64,000 nucleotides of DNA. Origin: Lineus longissimus. Its lineage: Eukaryota > Nemertea > Pilidiophora > Heteronemertea > Lineidae. A model generated the notes under the pieces. That model ran no database searches. It was not told where the DNA came from and saw only the letters and a program-made list of their open reading frames with translations. Of the stretch, positions 47,729 to 59,562 are shown in pieces (the stretch's first letter is position 1; each line of letters opens with the position of its first letter). Location of the stretch: assembly GCF_910592395.1 (NCBI RefSeq), contig NC_088317.1, positions 2,356,001-2,420,000 of the forward strand, written 5' to 3'. Position numbers and translations under genes: made by a program.

Positions 47729-50700
47729 TTAGACGACTTTATCTGATGATTCGCCATCACTGTCTCTGTCACCATTCAAAGAATTATTCACTCTAACATG
47801 GACGATGGGTTCTTCCATTTCTGGTTCCACTTGCGTTGCGACGGGGATCTCCGGTCCCTGGACCCCGCCATCGTGAATCCCTGATGTGCTTGGCAGAGGA
47901 GAAGCCGTCCCCTGGTATTCTGGGCTGACCGAGGAGCCCGGGCTGTACATGTCAGCCTCAGGTCCATACTCACTGTTGTCCGAGTCGGAAAACTCAACGT
48001 CAATTGTCGTGACATGACCTTGAAATGGAGGTGGCAAGCCTGGAATGGGAAATTCAGCGATCACGAGCAGTCTCCTAGGAAAAGTAACAGCCATATCTTT
48101 TGCTCAATAACCCAATCAGCAAAACCTTTCTTGATCAAGAACTTAAAGTACCATGGTCACCTAACAGTTCAAGCTCAGCACCAAGTTATGTTTTTCTCAG
48201 TGATTAGTTCAACTTGAACTCCATCTGACTAACAAACAGTGGCCAGACATGTTGTTGACTACATACAACACATTATTACATAACTGAAACACGTAAGGTA
48301 TGAAACCGAGTTGTCATTGTGTCGTTAGTTTTCCTGCTGTGTGGGATTGCTACCTGGTTTGGGAGGCCTACTCCATTATCACGCCGATCCCGCTGCCATC
48401 CAGTGTCTAAATTTGGTAACTGAATTATGGTACTGTGTCTCTAAAGCCTTGAGAATTGTGATGTTTCGTGGACACACGAATGAAAAATACATACCAGAGT
48501 TCTCAAAGGTTGAACCCCTCGTTCTCGCAGGCCCTCCGCTTGCCTGCAGCAGAGGTGTGACCTCACTCTGGCCACTGTCGTTATTATCTTCCTCCGAGCT
48601 GCTGTCATCTGAGTCATGGCTTTGGCCAGGGAAAACCTTACGCTTACACACAGGACACGTACGCTTGTTGTTCAACAACCACGGGTCGACACACTTCACG
48701 TGGTAGGCTGGGAAGAGGAAAATTACCAGTTACAAGAGTACATATGTCATATTTGACAAGTCACGATTGAAGCTTTTATAAGAACAAACTATAGACTCAA
48801 AAGGAGGACACATTGTGTCAGCTACACTTAAGATCTTAACATCCTGAAATTGTGGGATCATCAACACAGAATACTTCCATTGACTGACTTACCATGTGAA
48901 CAGGGTAACACCCTCATTTTATCACCTTCTTCATAATCATCCAGACATATAGCACAACAATCATAATGATCACCTGAAAGTCATACAGAAATGTATGAGA
49001 GTCGCAGTGCTAGGATTGATTCAAAGGGGAGTACAAAACAAATTTTTTACTTTTTTTTTAGTTTTACCTAAAATCATGAAAAAAATTTGATTTTTTTTTC
49101 TTGAGAATTTTCTTCTCAAAACAAACGGCTTCTAAACGACCTAGTTTTATCTAAAATCATGAAAAAATTTAATTTTTTTTTCTTGAGAATTTTCTTCTCA
49201 AAACAAACGGCTTCTAAACGACCTAGTTTTATCTAAAATCATGAAAAAAAATTGATTTTTTTTTCTTGAGAATTTTCTTCTCAAAACAAACGACCTAGTT
49301 TTATCTAAAATCATGAAAAAAATTTGATTTTTTTTTCTTGAGAATTTTCTTCTCAAAACAATCGACCTAGTTTTATCTAAAATCATGAAAAAAATTTGAT
49401 TTTTTTTTCTTGAGAATTTTCTACTCAAAACAAACGGCTTCTAAACGACCTAGTTTTATCTAAAATCATGAAAATTCCAGCAGAGGCTGTAAAACAAACT
49501 TTTAACAGCAAAAAGGGGGGTACATAAAGCAAAAAGGGGGGTACATAGCCCTTTCTTTTCAAGAAGGTCTAGCAGTAGTACTACTAGCACTGCTCACCTT
49601 TCTTAAACTTCTTGATGGGTATTTTCTTTAAGTGCGACTTTGAAAGTCTTGACCGGCGCTTCTTCCTGATATCTCTGACCCACTTTGCGACCATGAAGAT
49701 GACCATGAGGATGAAACACACACCAACAACAATGGCGAATGGAAGCAGGTAATAGTTTGGATTGAACGGGATGCTGTTGTCGATAGATACCAATCTCCTG
49801 GGAAAAGAAAAGAAGAATATTGTATACTTAATGCAGAACAAAAAACTTGGGTTGTTTTTGCAATGAAATCAAGCCTCAACAGACTGAATTGCGGTAGTTG
49901 TTTTGAAAGTGGGTCAAAATGAGGCCAGTGTATTGTGTGATGTCTGGGTCAACGGGGAACAAGACAATCTAAAGATCACTGATCATGGTGGTACAGTAAC
50001 AAGCACAGAGTGGAAAATAACCTAGCCCCATACAGGGCAAGTATGCCTTCTTATTCCACCAATACTATTCAATGCATTACCACTGCCAAGCTCAGCCTCC
50101 TTGCACAGAACCAGAAGTTTATATTCAACAACATAGTTTGGTCCATGCTTGAATTGGTGGCCATTGCCCCCAATGCCCTAGGCTAGCTGTTGCAGCTTTC
50201 TGGCACTGGCTTCGAGTGGTACAGTTGTACCAGTGATTTTCCCTTCTTTCTCAAGGGACGAATAACCGTACGTACCCCTTGGTATAATCGAATTGCGTGG
50301 CTAGGAGGATTCCATCTTGTTCTCCAACAAAGCAGGAAGGAATGTGAATGCCCTCATGACCTGCAACAGATGGGTATTGGAAAATGAGAAAGAAGATTTA
50401 GAGGGCACAAAGGCCATTTTGGAGGGCACCGCCTGCCGTGGCAGTGGCGACATAGGTTAAACAAGAGCAGTGCAGTAGGCATATAGCAAAGATGCAATGA
50501 AGTAAGAGAATTGGTCATTAGCGAGTTTATTATACTGATCTCAGGGGATTCTAAAGGGCATAAGGGTCAAACTCATAACCTGAATGGAGTTCAGCCCCTG
50601 CTAGCTTGAGCAGGGGCAGTACAAGACACACACTGAGCAGGGGTAGTACAAGATGCACATTGATACTTGCATAAACTGAACAGGATCTCACCTTGCCTTC

Positions 50701-51531
50701 CCATTGTCAGAAGGTAATCAGACCCGACATTATGCACAATAACCGCGCCATAGCCGGCTTTTTCTGCATTTGCTACCTTAGTATCGAATGAACACCCATT
50801 CCGGCTGGCAACGAGGATCCATTTTAGGTTTACTGTGACATTGTACGGAGGTGGATCAACTTTATCACATGCTTTGCTTGGGTTGGCATATACCACATAG
50901 CCCTTAAACGAAGATTGGAAATAACATATTTAAGGGAAACATAGTTTGAATCCTCCAGAGTAAGGCTCAATTCATAAGCAAACGGTCATGAAATATAACA
51001 ACATCCTGGCTAACGTTTCTGTGCACTAAATAAGTACCGACGAGCAATCAGCTATTATCAGTAACACCCTTTATTAGGAGGACTCTACTCTTGGTAGGAG
51101 AAGGAAGGAAACCTTACCAAGAGTCCATCTCCTGGACCTGGGAAGGGAGGTCCAAAACTGGCTGGCAGATCAAGGAATAAAGCTATCGTCTGATTCAAAC
51201 TCCCAGTCTGGAAAAGAAAACAAGGGGGAATTATTTATATTTCAAACTAACTTCCAAAATTTTGTGAGAATGAATTATGAATCATGAATGGCATGTTAGG
51301 GTGAAAATGAACCTTCTCATTTCTTGTTTTATAATATAAGTCTGGGACAGATCAGTTAGCGAGATACCCCTGATAAGTGCGCGGGACTCCGCCCTGACCG
51401 ATGCTTACCACAATAATATCAGCATTTACAACAGATACATGGAAGAGCGCTAACGCTAACAGGTTGATCACGGCGTAGAGATACAGCGCCGTGATGTGGC
51501 AGGGAATACTAATCCCGCACACGGGAGTCAT
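47729..51531 (-). CDS. RNF13: PA-TM-RING E3 ubiquitin ligase, RNF13/RNF167 type
   Basis: Eight exons on the minus strand (51531-51409, 51207-51118, 50902-50692, 50360-50276, 49797-49598, 48973-48893, 48707-48495, 48039-47729) join in phase to 437 aa. A signal peptide in the first exon is followed by a protease-associated domain ([29 protein letters not shown]), a membrane helix at about 187-210 ([18 protein letters not shown]), a basic stretch, and a RING-H2 finger at 243-284 (CAIC, CSHAYHVKC, CPVC; all eight zinc ligands present). The tail is Ser/Asp/Glu-rich with VTPLLQ. Family members ubiquitinate targets at endosomal and lysosomal membranes. The last exon uses the acceptor CCATTCCAG; an alternative AG 35 bases upstream would be out of phase. 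Orthology to RNF13 rather than RNF167 is not settled. The ATG follows a TTTCAG acceptor, so the leader is spliced. Confidence 0.95.
49061..49470. repeat. Intronic tandem repeat, 72/83-bp unit, five copies plus a partial
   Basis: Units start with GTTTTATCTAAAATCATG at 49061 (variant), 49144, 49226, 49298, 49370 and 49453, giving spacings of 83, 82, 72, 72 and 83. The short form lacks the GGCTTCTAAAC segment. Each unit includes a TTTTCTTGAGAA...TTCTCAAAA self-complementary stretch. It lies in the intron before the RING exon. The reading frame across it is an artefact of the repetition. Confidence 0.9.
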
Positions 51532-53271
51532 CTCGGACAGTTCTTAGGTCTGAAACGACAAGAAATCAAGAAGTTAGCGGTGGCCATGTAACCATGCATG
51601 TTAGTCATTAGTACGAGCTTCTATCAACCGAAGAACCAACTCTATTACTGAACAGAATGATATTTCCTCCAATCCAGAACTGCCCCCCTATGAACTGAGA
51701 TGTCAGCTGCCATGGCAACAGCGTCAACAATGGATTAATTGGTATGACAATACCACAATACATGTATCAGGATACAAAATAAGGCAGTTCATACCAAGGT
51801 GCAAATTACAAAATATCACACGGTTCCTCTTATATAATACAACTGTATTCAGGAATAAATGCAGATATTTTGTAATTTGTACCTTGGTATATATATTCAG
51901 TAGACATTAATATCATCAGACAGATCCAAGTTATGAAAGTAAACCAATTTCAATATCCGAAACAACAGCATTTTTGTATTGTAAGATCAGAATGGCATGC
52001 TAAAAATAAGTACAAAATTGACATAAAACCTCATGACCAATTATTGCAATATTTGGTCTGACTGTTGTGTGGGTTTATCAGTTTTAAGATCAAATGGAAA
52101 ATTGAGCATCACATGATGTTCCATCGAGCAGCTATTAATTACATTGTACTAAATAAGGCTTTCAATTCAAATACCTTTCGATTATATTTTAGCAAACACC
52201 ATTCAAGGTTTAAAACCCAGTAATAAGTGTCAGTCACCTACACATGTATTTAATGTACTTAATTTCAAAGGCAGCAAATTTTGAACTTATATATAGGGCA
52301 CTTTTGACTTTATAATGTTTGATTTCGCAATGTATGACTGATTAGAGATTATTAATATACTGTTTACCTGTTATGTATACTGCCCTTGACCCGACCCAAA
52401 TTCATGCCACCTGTTAACAATTCGATTGACAGTGTGCTTGCACTTGCACAACTTACACAAGATTGTCCTATATCTCAACCTCGGTTTATCTGGCTGAACC
52501 CCCCATAGCATAACAGTGCCACATAACGATATACGCCTGAGCCTTAAGAAGAATGAATAATCTCCATGAACCTCGTGAATACTTACGAGCAATGGTATAA
52601 TCCAACCACACCAGACAAATATCACACTAAGTATTCACCAACTCAAGTACAAGAGACACAAAGTTTCCGTCCACAACCGATCACAAAGTTTTGAATACTG
52701 GTATCCTGAGACGAAGAATCCCTTCCTAACATTTTCAAGGTTGTACGCACACAGCACCACAAAACGTGACTTCAACCCCTGTTTTGATTTATCACAGAAT
52801 CAATGGCGCAGCAAGAAAAAGGTGCATGTGATGGCTGAATTATCCAACAAATGATCGCAATCGATAATCACATGCCATTCAGACTCCCCAACAGCACAGC
52901 CCCACCCAATTATGACAAGCTTCCACTGAGATTTACAACTCCCCAATTGCAGAATGTCGAGATGGGGACGAAATTTTGAATCACAGATTAGTCACAGTGT
53001 ATCACTGACTCTGGATCATTTTGGATCATATTCCACAAAACTTTTGTTAAAACCACCCTGTGGCACTACAGTCATTACAAAATAACCCTACAAAAGCTGC
53101 TATTGTTGTAGAGTAAATGTTAGAAAGGTGAAGACACTAATTATACTAAAATCAAGTGAGAGTCACATGAAAGTCATTTCATTTTTATAGAATTTGTTTG
53201 AATTGAAACGCAATTACAGTACCTGCACTGCTCCAATTTTACAAGTAAATGCATAATGTGTTATTGTATGT

Positions 53272-53397
53272 CAATGGGTGATATGAATAAAGACGAGCAA
53301 ATGCCTTTTTCTAAAACTTCACGTACATTTACACTAGGCCTTTCTGTACAAAATTGAAGTGAAAGCATTCGCTAGTCTTTATTCATATCACCCATTG
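53272..53397 (-). mobile_element. 126-bp MITE, copy B
   Basis: The inverted termini CAATGGGTGATATGAATAAA are perfect apart from one or two bases. The full length matches copy A at 14737-14862 when reversed. Both ends are intact here, so this copy defines the element better. Confidence 0.85.
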
Positions 53398-54134
53398 TAA
53401 AATGGAAATGGATCTGGGTCAAACGCTCAACACACAACTTTCTAGTTTTTAAACAAAAAAGAGAGAAATCTCAGAAATTGAAACTTACCAAATCAGTTTT
53501 TAAAATAGAAACCATCAGAAAACAGTTTGACTGTCATGAACTGTATAAACCTAACACTATAATGGATCAAAGAAGCTTCCGACCGACTTTCAACAATTGA
53601 AATTTTTCACACACTTTTTCCAAAGGCCACCATGTGATTTCGCCTACGATATCATATCAAAGCTAACCGCATTATCCACCGTAAAAAGGGCGTGGATGGA
53701 TCAATATAATGGTGTAGCCTCGGGTAATCATTGATGATGATATCACAAGATGTTTGACAGGTGATGCATGGAAGTAGGCCAAGAGGGCTTAATTCTACGC
53801 CGACAGTGATATCTGGTAAATTTTCACCCTTCCCCCCCCCCCACATTTGATGTTGTGGTGACATACTATAAACTAAAGATGGAGGGATATTGGCCGCTTT
53901 AGCTTTTTATCATACATGTTATAGATTTGTACGCTCCCCGAGTGATATGACAGCAGCAGGAAGAATACGCCAAGTTTAAACATTGATTGTTACTAGGCGT
54001 AGCCTTAATCAATGTGATAAAGTGGTAACAGAAACCCAGCAGTCAGCTGACGGTTTATTCAAAGCCACCTGATTAGCTATCGATCACATTACTGCAGGAG
54101 CGATCACGAGATAAGGGGAAAGGAAGTTGAAGAG

Positions 54135-54300
54135 TTGAGGGTGTCTGACTGAGAGTCACTGATTGGCAGTCGTGAGGTCCCTGGTTCAATCCACACTGTG
54201 ACTGTCGCCTTGAGACGCTAGGCAGGTCTGTCTGCCTAGCATGCCTTGTGTATCACACCCATATCAGACTATAAACAATAAACTTCAACTTTTTTAACTG
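54135..54300 (+). repeat. tRNA-derived SINE-like sequence
   Basis: A B box (GGTTCAATCC at about 54183) follows a tRNA-like stretch without a clean A box. It is followed by a body with a small hairpin (GCTAGGCAG...CTGCCTAGC) and an AATAAA-containing AT-rich tail. This is the usual SINE order of tRNA head, body and A-rich tail. No second copy was found in the window. Confidence 0.45.
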
Positions 54301-54318
54301 CAGCGACTAGTGAATTTT

Positions 54319-54518
54319 CAATATGTGACCCGTCACAGCAAAACCAGGCACATGTCGCACAGAAGATGAGCCTAAATGACACCAGGAGATAATGGAAGAA
54401 ATAGGTGTGCTCGTATTTCACAAAAGGCAGACAATAGAGAAATGAACAAACAGTCTGTCTCAACCTGCCAAGCTCAGAGCGACATGCGCCTGATTTTGCT
54501 GTGACGGGTCACATATTG
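54319..54518. mobile_element. 200-bp MITE with TGTGACCCGTCACAGC termini
   Basis: The terminal inverted repeats start CAATATGTGACCCGTCACAG and run about 40 bases with two mismatches. There is no coding capacity. A degraded relative lies at 31735-31907. Confidence 0.8.
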
Positions 54519-57262
54519 TAACATCAGACGATACATTCACATGACACATCGTTCGATGTGTAGTGTAGGCGATGCCGATCGGCCCGATGGAATATATTGT
54601 GTGTCTTCCTATTTTCATTTGAATCTTGACCTCTGCAAGCCAGCTCAAGCATCCATCAAGGATGTGACAAAACCACCATTCGGACGGACCAGGAAACCCC
54701 CAACAGAGCAGTGACGCAGTGTGTACAACGGACTACACTACACAACCCCCGTACACACGAACAGTGCATGACGATGAGTGCATCGATTCATGTGCATTTT
54801 TAGTGCAAATGTATAGCGGATGTGTACAAAAAATAACAAATAAATATCCATCCCTACCAATATTCCACAGCCAAACTGTACAGCTCCCTAACGTTAACAA
54901 CACAAGTTTACATGACATGTGCCTAGATTATACATACCTCGCCTGCCCAAACCTCATTTGATCCCAGAAAATGCAGTTATTCGCTCGATTTTGTGGGTAT
55001 TCCAGAAGTAAACACGCAAAATGGCGACCACTGACGTCTCGTGACGATTTTCAGTTTACATTTCTGTTGGTAGATGGCGACACCAGACGGTGGCTAATTG
55101 TATTCTCACTGGTGAGAAACCGTGTGACTTGGCACGTGGTCCACGTCGATTTATCGAGAGTGTGCGCCAATCCAAGCATCTGTCTTCGGAGGAGGGTAAA
55201 CCAGCTAGTCCCTTCCCACTACACAACCTGCAACAACTGCTACAGTCGCCGATTTTCTTTCTATTTACAGCAGAATCAGGAGAACACCAATGCCAAGGAT
55301 TCAGTGGAACATATTCGACTCTCATTTTCATGTGTTTGGTCGTCTGGCCATGCATAAGTTTTATATTGTCACGTGTTAACTACCCGCCCCCGCCGGCTTC
55401 GATTTTTCTAGGTCGCTCCATGAGCCTTTGGAGTATCAGTAACTGTAAATAAGTCATTTCTAGTAACATCAAAGTCGAAATGCGTGGGATAATAATTGTG
55501 CGACTAAAATTGTACAATTTTGCGTAACACTCGACGTCGAAGACGTAAAACGTTTCAAAGCGTCATGGTGCACCACGGCGGGTGGAAGACAGGCTTGTTG
55601 ATTTCTCGTTGACTTCGAAAACTTTCTTCGATGCCACCTGGTAATGTCATCTTTTCAAATGGTCATGAGCTTTCTCTACTGCGTTCTCTACGCATACCAA
55701 CAGATGCTGGCTGACCCCTTGTTAAGGTAGGCGAAAGTGAAAAAAAACACGATTCCCACTCGATGTGATGAGTATGTTCAAGATCAGTCCCACTCACCCG
55801 GCCACAACTCACCCTCCTCCTTGAAAGTGCAGTGGCATAGTTTGGGCCGGGTAGCGCAAGAGGCACTCACCGTTTTTCGGCGGAGATCGGCGATGTTACC
55901 CCCCCCCAAAAAAAAAAAATCGGACGAAAAATGAGCTATTTTAAGCGAAATACTGACGGACAATAGTTTCCATTTTTCCTGAAGTGACCATAGTTCCGTT
56001 ACAACCTTTTTACGGACCCGTTTCAGTCAGATGTTACCAGGCGGGCAGAGAGATCCCCAGAGATACTTTAGGGCGCTCAAGATCAGGAGAGAAGGTGGAG
56101 TGGTAAGAAAGGGGGACAGTTGTTTTGTTAAAATGTCAAAGATGTTGGGGGGGGGGGTCGTCGTTTTCCCCCTCAAACGCCGTCTTCTGGTAAACCCGGC
56201 AGTTACATATTATATTGATGCCCCCGCAAGCGAGCGATATTTGTTGCATTAGATCACTTCATAATCGCAGGGCCAAAACACCCTCGTTTGGAAGCGCTTT
56301 AAAGGTCACGTGCGCTAGAATTCGCGAATAAGTGTTATGTATTGTCAGCAAAGAGCCTCCCTTGGGCCTAAATCAAGGCAACATCAATATTTGTGCCAAT
56401 ATTTCAAATACGAGAATAAATTCTCACATCGAGGAAACAATCACACGAAATGAGACAAAATGTCCTCATAAACCTGGAAACTCATATGATTGTCCGAGAT
56501 AATGGTCATAAATATCCCTTATTTTCCATTCAAGACATTTGTAAACATGGCCCCTGACGGACGTGGGCTCATGATGAGTGATGTACTTTTTTTATGTACA
56601 TGATATTCTGTCGGTAAATTTGCCATTGTTGACATGATGGACTGCAATCTCATTGCCTCGACATCGGTAACGCTTGCTAAGTGATATATACGTGCACCGT
56701 GTACCTTTCGGTAATTGGCAGCTTTAGCTCTAGATAATCAGAGAACTTCGTGATTTTCATTTCAGACCCGCATTCGTCTCGCCATTATACTTGGCACAAC
56801 AACTGGAATGGCTGCGGGGATGTGCAATCTGTTGCTAGGGTACGGTGTGATGTTATTCCTGGTCGCCATGTTTGATATGGATGACCTTGAACCTATGACC
56901 AAGTATTCGATTGGGTAACACCACGGAGGGACCGCAAGAGCCGGGTATCGACTGTGTCGGGAGTCGCACCGAGGAACGTTTACCGGTCACCATATACCCG
57001 TAAACCATCAAGCTCGGTGTCTGGGGTATTTAGATAAGGCTAATCATGTGCTTCCCGCGAGCAGGGTGCTTTTTACAAGATAAAAGGTGCTGCTTTATGA
57101 AATTTACTTTATTTATCCATAATCTAGCTTGCATGTAATCAGCATCAACTAATTTTTAAATGAAAATGTTTCCGAAATAAAAGCAATTTCTTTTTCTTTT
57201 GTTTTTTCATACATGTATACGTTGATGATATTGCCGATCCTCCTGTGGTTGACGAGGGTTAA

Positions 57263-57680
57263 GATGCAGCAATGTATGCACCAAATGCACTGCGCTGTCC
57301 TCCATGAAATATGATCAGGAACGTCTCCTTGATGCAGCCCAAATAACTGCACCGAATGCACTAACACGTAGGGCCTACTCTTGCAAGCATGGAACGTATT
57401 TCTTGATGCAGTGCACCAAATGCACTGACACTGCTCTGCAAGCATGGTATGTATAATATGTACCAAATGCATTGGCACCGTACTCTGCAAGCATGGTAAT
57501 AAACGTCTTTCTTGATGCAGGACAAATGAGTGCACCAAATAAATGCACTGACACTGTCTCATACCCTATACTGCCAGCTTTGTGATAAACGCATTTCGTG
57601 AGGCAGCATATAAAGGATGATTACACCAAATGTCATGGTTATAAACCTGCCATTATAAGAAAACGGCTTTCTTGATGCGG
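57263..57680. repeat. Degenerate tandem repeat of about 70 bp
   Basis: The words CTTGATGCAG, GCACCAAATGCACTG and GCAAGCATGG recur in order at spacings near 70 bases (GATGCAG at 57263, 57331, 57404 and 57514, with one copy lost between). Copies are diverged and have indels. Confidence 0.65.
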
Positions 57681-58597
57681 CATCGGAGGAGATTAATAAC
57701 CCAAAACCCTGATTAATAAATTTAGATATCAAATGTCAATCAGTTAATGAGACCGGCAATATAATTACGGAACACTTTTTATCAAATTCCATTTGACGTA
57801 TGGCATCTTTATGCGAGGTGAAAAATAAGGAGTGGGGAAAGTTTAATCTGGATACATAACTGGCGCGGGTGAAAGCTTTCGACCTACCGAAAAATCTCAA
57901 ATTTCCAGGGGGGGGGTATATGATCAACAATTTTCTTCGAAGTAAGTCTAAATCAGTGATGTTCCAACAATGTTTGATGGTATGGCTGATGAAAAATAAA
58001 ATCACCATTTTCTTGGAAATGAGTCCATAATTGGGAGCTGTACCAACAATTTCATCAATTACAAATTCTCATCACAGAGTCAATTTCGTCTCTTTGCCGG
58101 GATTTAACCTAACCTTGAAAACTGCCACAATTAATCTGTTTAAAGACTTGCTTGGGAAAGGATAAATCTTTGTTAAGACAGTAAATCTCTCTAATGAGCG
58201 TGAAAGAATTAGGAGCTCATTTTGAGATTGGTTTCAGTTGAAGGCGGGTTCTCCCAAGTCCCAAGCTTTCTATACGTCCTGAGTCCAAACCATGAAGGTT
58301 CTGCCAGTCCCAGGTTCCATACGTCATCGGGTTCATCATTGCGACAGAATTTTAGAATGACCCTACATCCCTACATCCCTACAACCGCTACCAATATCAC
58401 TGTCAGACCGCGAGTAAGAACAGTCGATTTGAGTCAGTAAAAATTTGTCACGCTTTTAGTTAGTTAGTTATAGTTACATGATTGTATCATCAGCAGATGC
58501 ATATCCATAGATTAACCAGCCTGCAGTCTGATACTCTAGACTATCTCCATTCATGAACAGATCCCACCCAATGGCCGCAACAGAGTGGGGAATAGAT

Positions 58598-58724
58598 TTC
58601 CGATAACAATAGACCCGCACGATCTATTGTGACTAGTGAAATTGAGGGGTGTAAGGAGTGCGCAACACCCCTCTCAAATCCATTTAAGAAAAGATTCGAG
58701 CTAATCTATTGTTGCCCGTAACCG
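58598..58724. mobile_element. Second member of the CGGTTACGGGC MITE-like family
   Basis: The right end, on the minus strand, reads CGGTTACGGGCAACAATAGA and matches the termini of the element at 13172. The left end is more diverged (CCGATAACAATAGA). A small internal hairpin (GAGGGGTGT/ACACCCCTC) sits in the middle. Confidence 0.5.
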
Positions 58725-59486
58725 ACAGGCTCGTTTGGGCAGCGTAAGATGCACCGGTCATTAGTCCCCATCATTCCGATCAATATAGACCGCATACACC
58801 CTGCCCAGCCATCTGACGTTGAATATTTCGATCAACAGCACTCATGGTATATGTCTTCCTTAAAATCAGTAGCCTTTTGCATCGAATCCCGGTGGGTACT
58901 TCAGTCCTGGCAGCTAAGCATTCGTTTATCGGTGTTTGCCGAGATTCAACCAGACAGAGTCTCTCGACGTCCTTGTTTCAAATGAGAAGCAGCAATCGTG
59001 CTGCAGCTTTTTCCTTCCATCGGATATCCGCAATGTGGCCTGGAAACCACCACGCAACCGCCAATGCCGCCTGCGAAAAGAATGGCATAGAAAGACTGCC
59101 GGAGCCGAACCTCTAACCGCTGAGCAGACGCACCGGCCGGCAGACGAAATCGCGTTGCATCCTACGGATGTCAACAAAACTGGATAGTGGATAAAATCTT
59201 AGAAAGAGGCTCATATACCTGAAGGCTATTCATGTTGGACTCGTTGAGTAAAGGTAGTAGACTTCGTAGCCAGGAGAGAATAATTGGTGTCTTTGACAAA
59301 GGAAAGTTTTGGAAGTAAATATTTCGAACCAACTTCCAACAAGACTTGATTCCCTTTTTATACCGATTCCTTGCGTCTTTAGATACGACATGGACTCTCG
59401 ATAGATACATGTATGCTTTGAAAAACACACTGACCGTGAAAGTTGATTGTCAACCGTCCTTGGATTATTTGGCGCGTGAACGGGAA

Positions 59487-59562
59487 ATGATGACGACGAT
59501 AGTTGCGACTCGGAGAACGCTTGGGTTTGTTTGTTTTGTTGGGATTATTCTGCTGCAGTCAG
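59487..59562 (+). CDS. Signal-peptide first exon of a gene running to the right
   Basis: ATG ATG opens a 25-residue frame with a hydrophobic core, GFVCFVGIILLQS, typical of a signal peptide. It stops at a donor, CAG|GTAGGA, in phase 1, the same layout as the first exons at 27536 and 41214. I found no convincing downstream exon before 64000, so the gene may continue outside the window with a long first intron. It could also be a decayed or chance exon. Confidence 0.4.

Larger units (their letters stand above)
51532..59486. other. Long spacer upstream of the RNF13-like gene, repeat-rich
   Basis: No coding exon is supported. It should contain the 5' exon and promoter of the RNF13-like gene; the stretch at 54950-55400 is a candidate (GC-richer, with a CCAAT word at 55171), but this is not firm. 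Repeats include MITE copy B (53272), a SINE-like stretch (54135), a 200-bp MITE (54319), a tandem repeat (57263), an inverted-repeat element (58598) and runs of C or G near 53835, 56148 and 57907. Confidence 0.5.

Noticed and set aside
48052-48094. Upstream extension of the last RNF13-like exon via the acceptor at TTTTCCTAG
   Set aside because: Its phase does not match the preceding exon; the acceptor CCATTCCAG just downstream closes the frame exactly.
49198-49428. 76-aa minus-strand frame with repeated KFSRKKNQ blocks
   Set aside because: It is created by the intronic tandem repeat; there are no splice signals or domain, and it lies between two RNF13-like exons.
54970-55452. Overlapping frames of 99-128 aa on both strands near 55 kb
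   Set aside because: Several frames overlap on both strands in a GC-richer stretch with no domain; more likely a promoter or leader region than coding.
57149-57562. 137-aa minus-strand frame rich in Cys and His
   Set aside because: The repeating words come from the degenerate 70-bp tandem repeat; no start context, splice sites or known domain.
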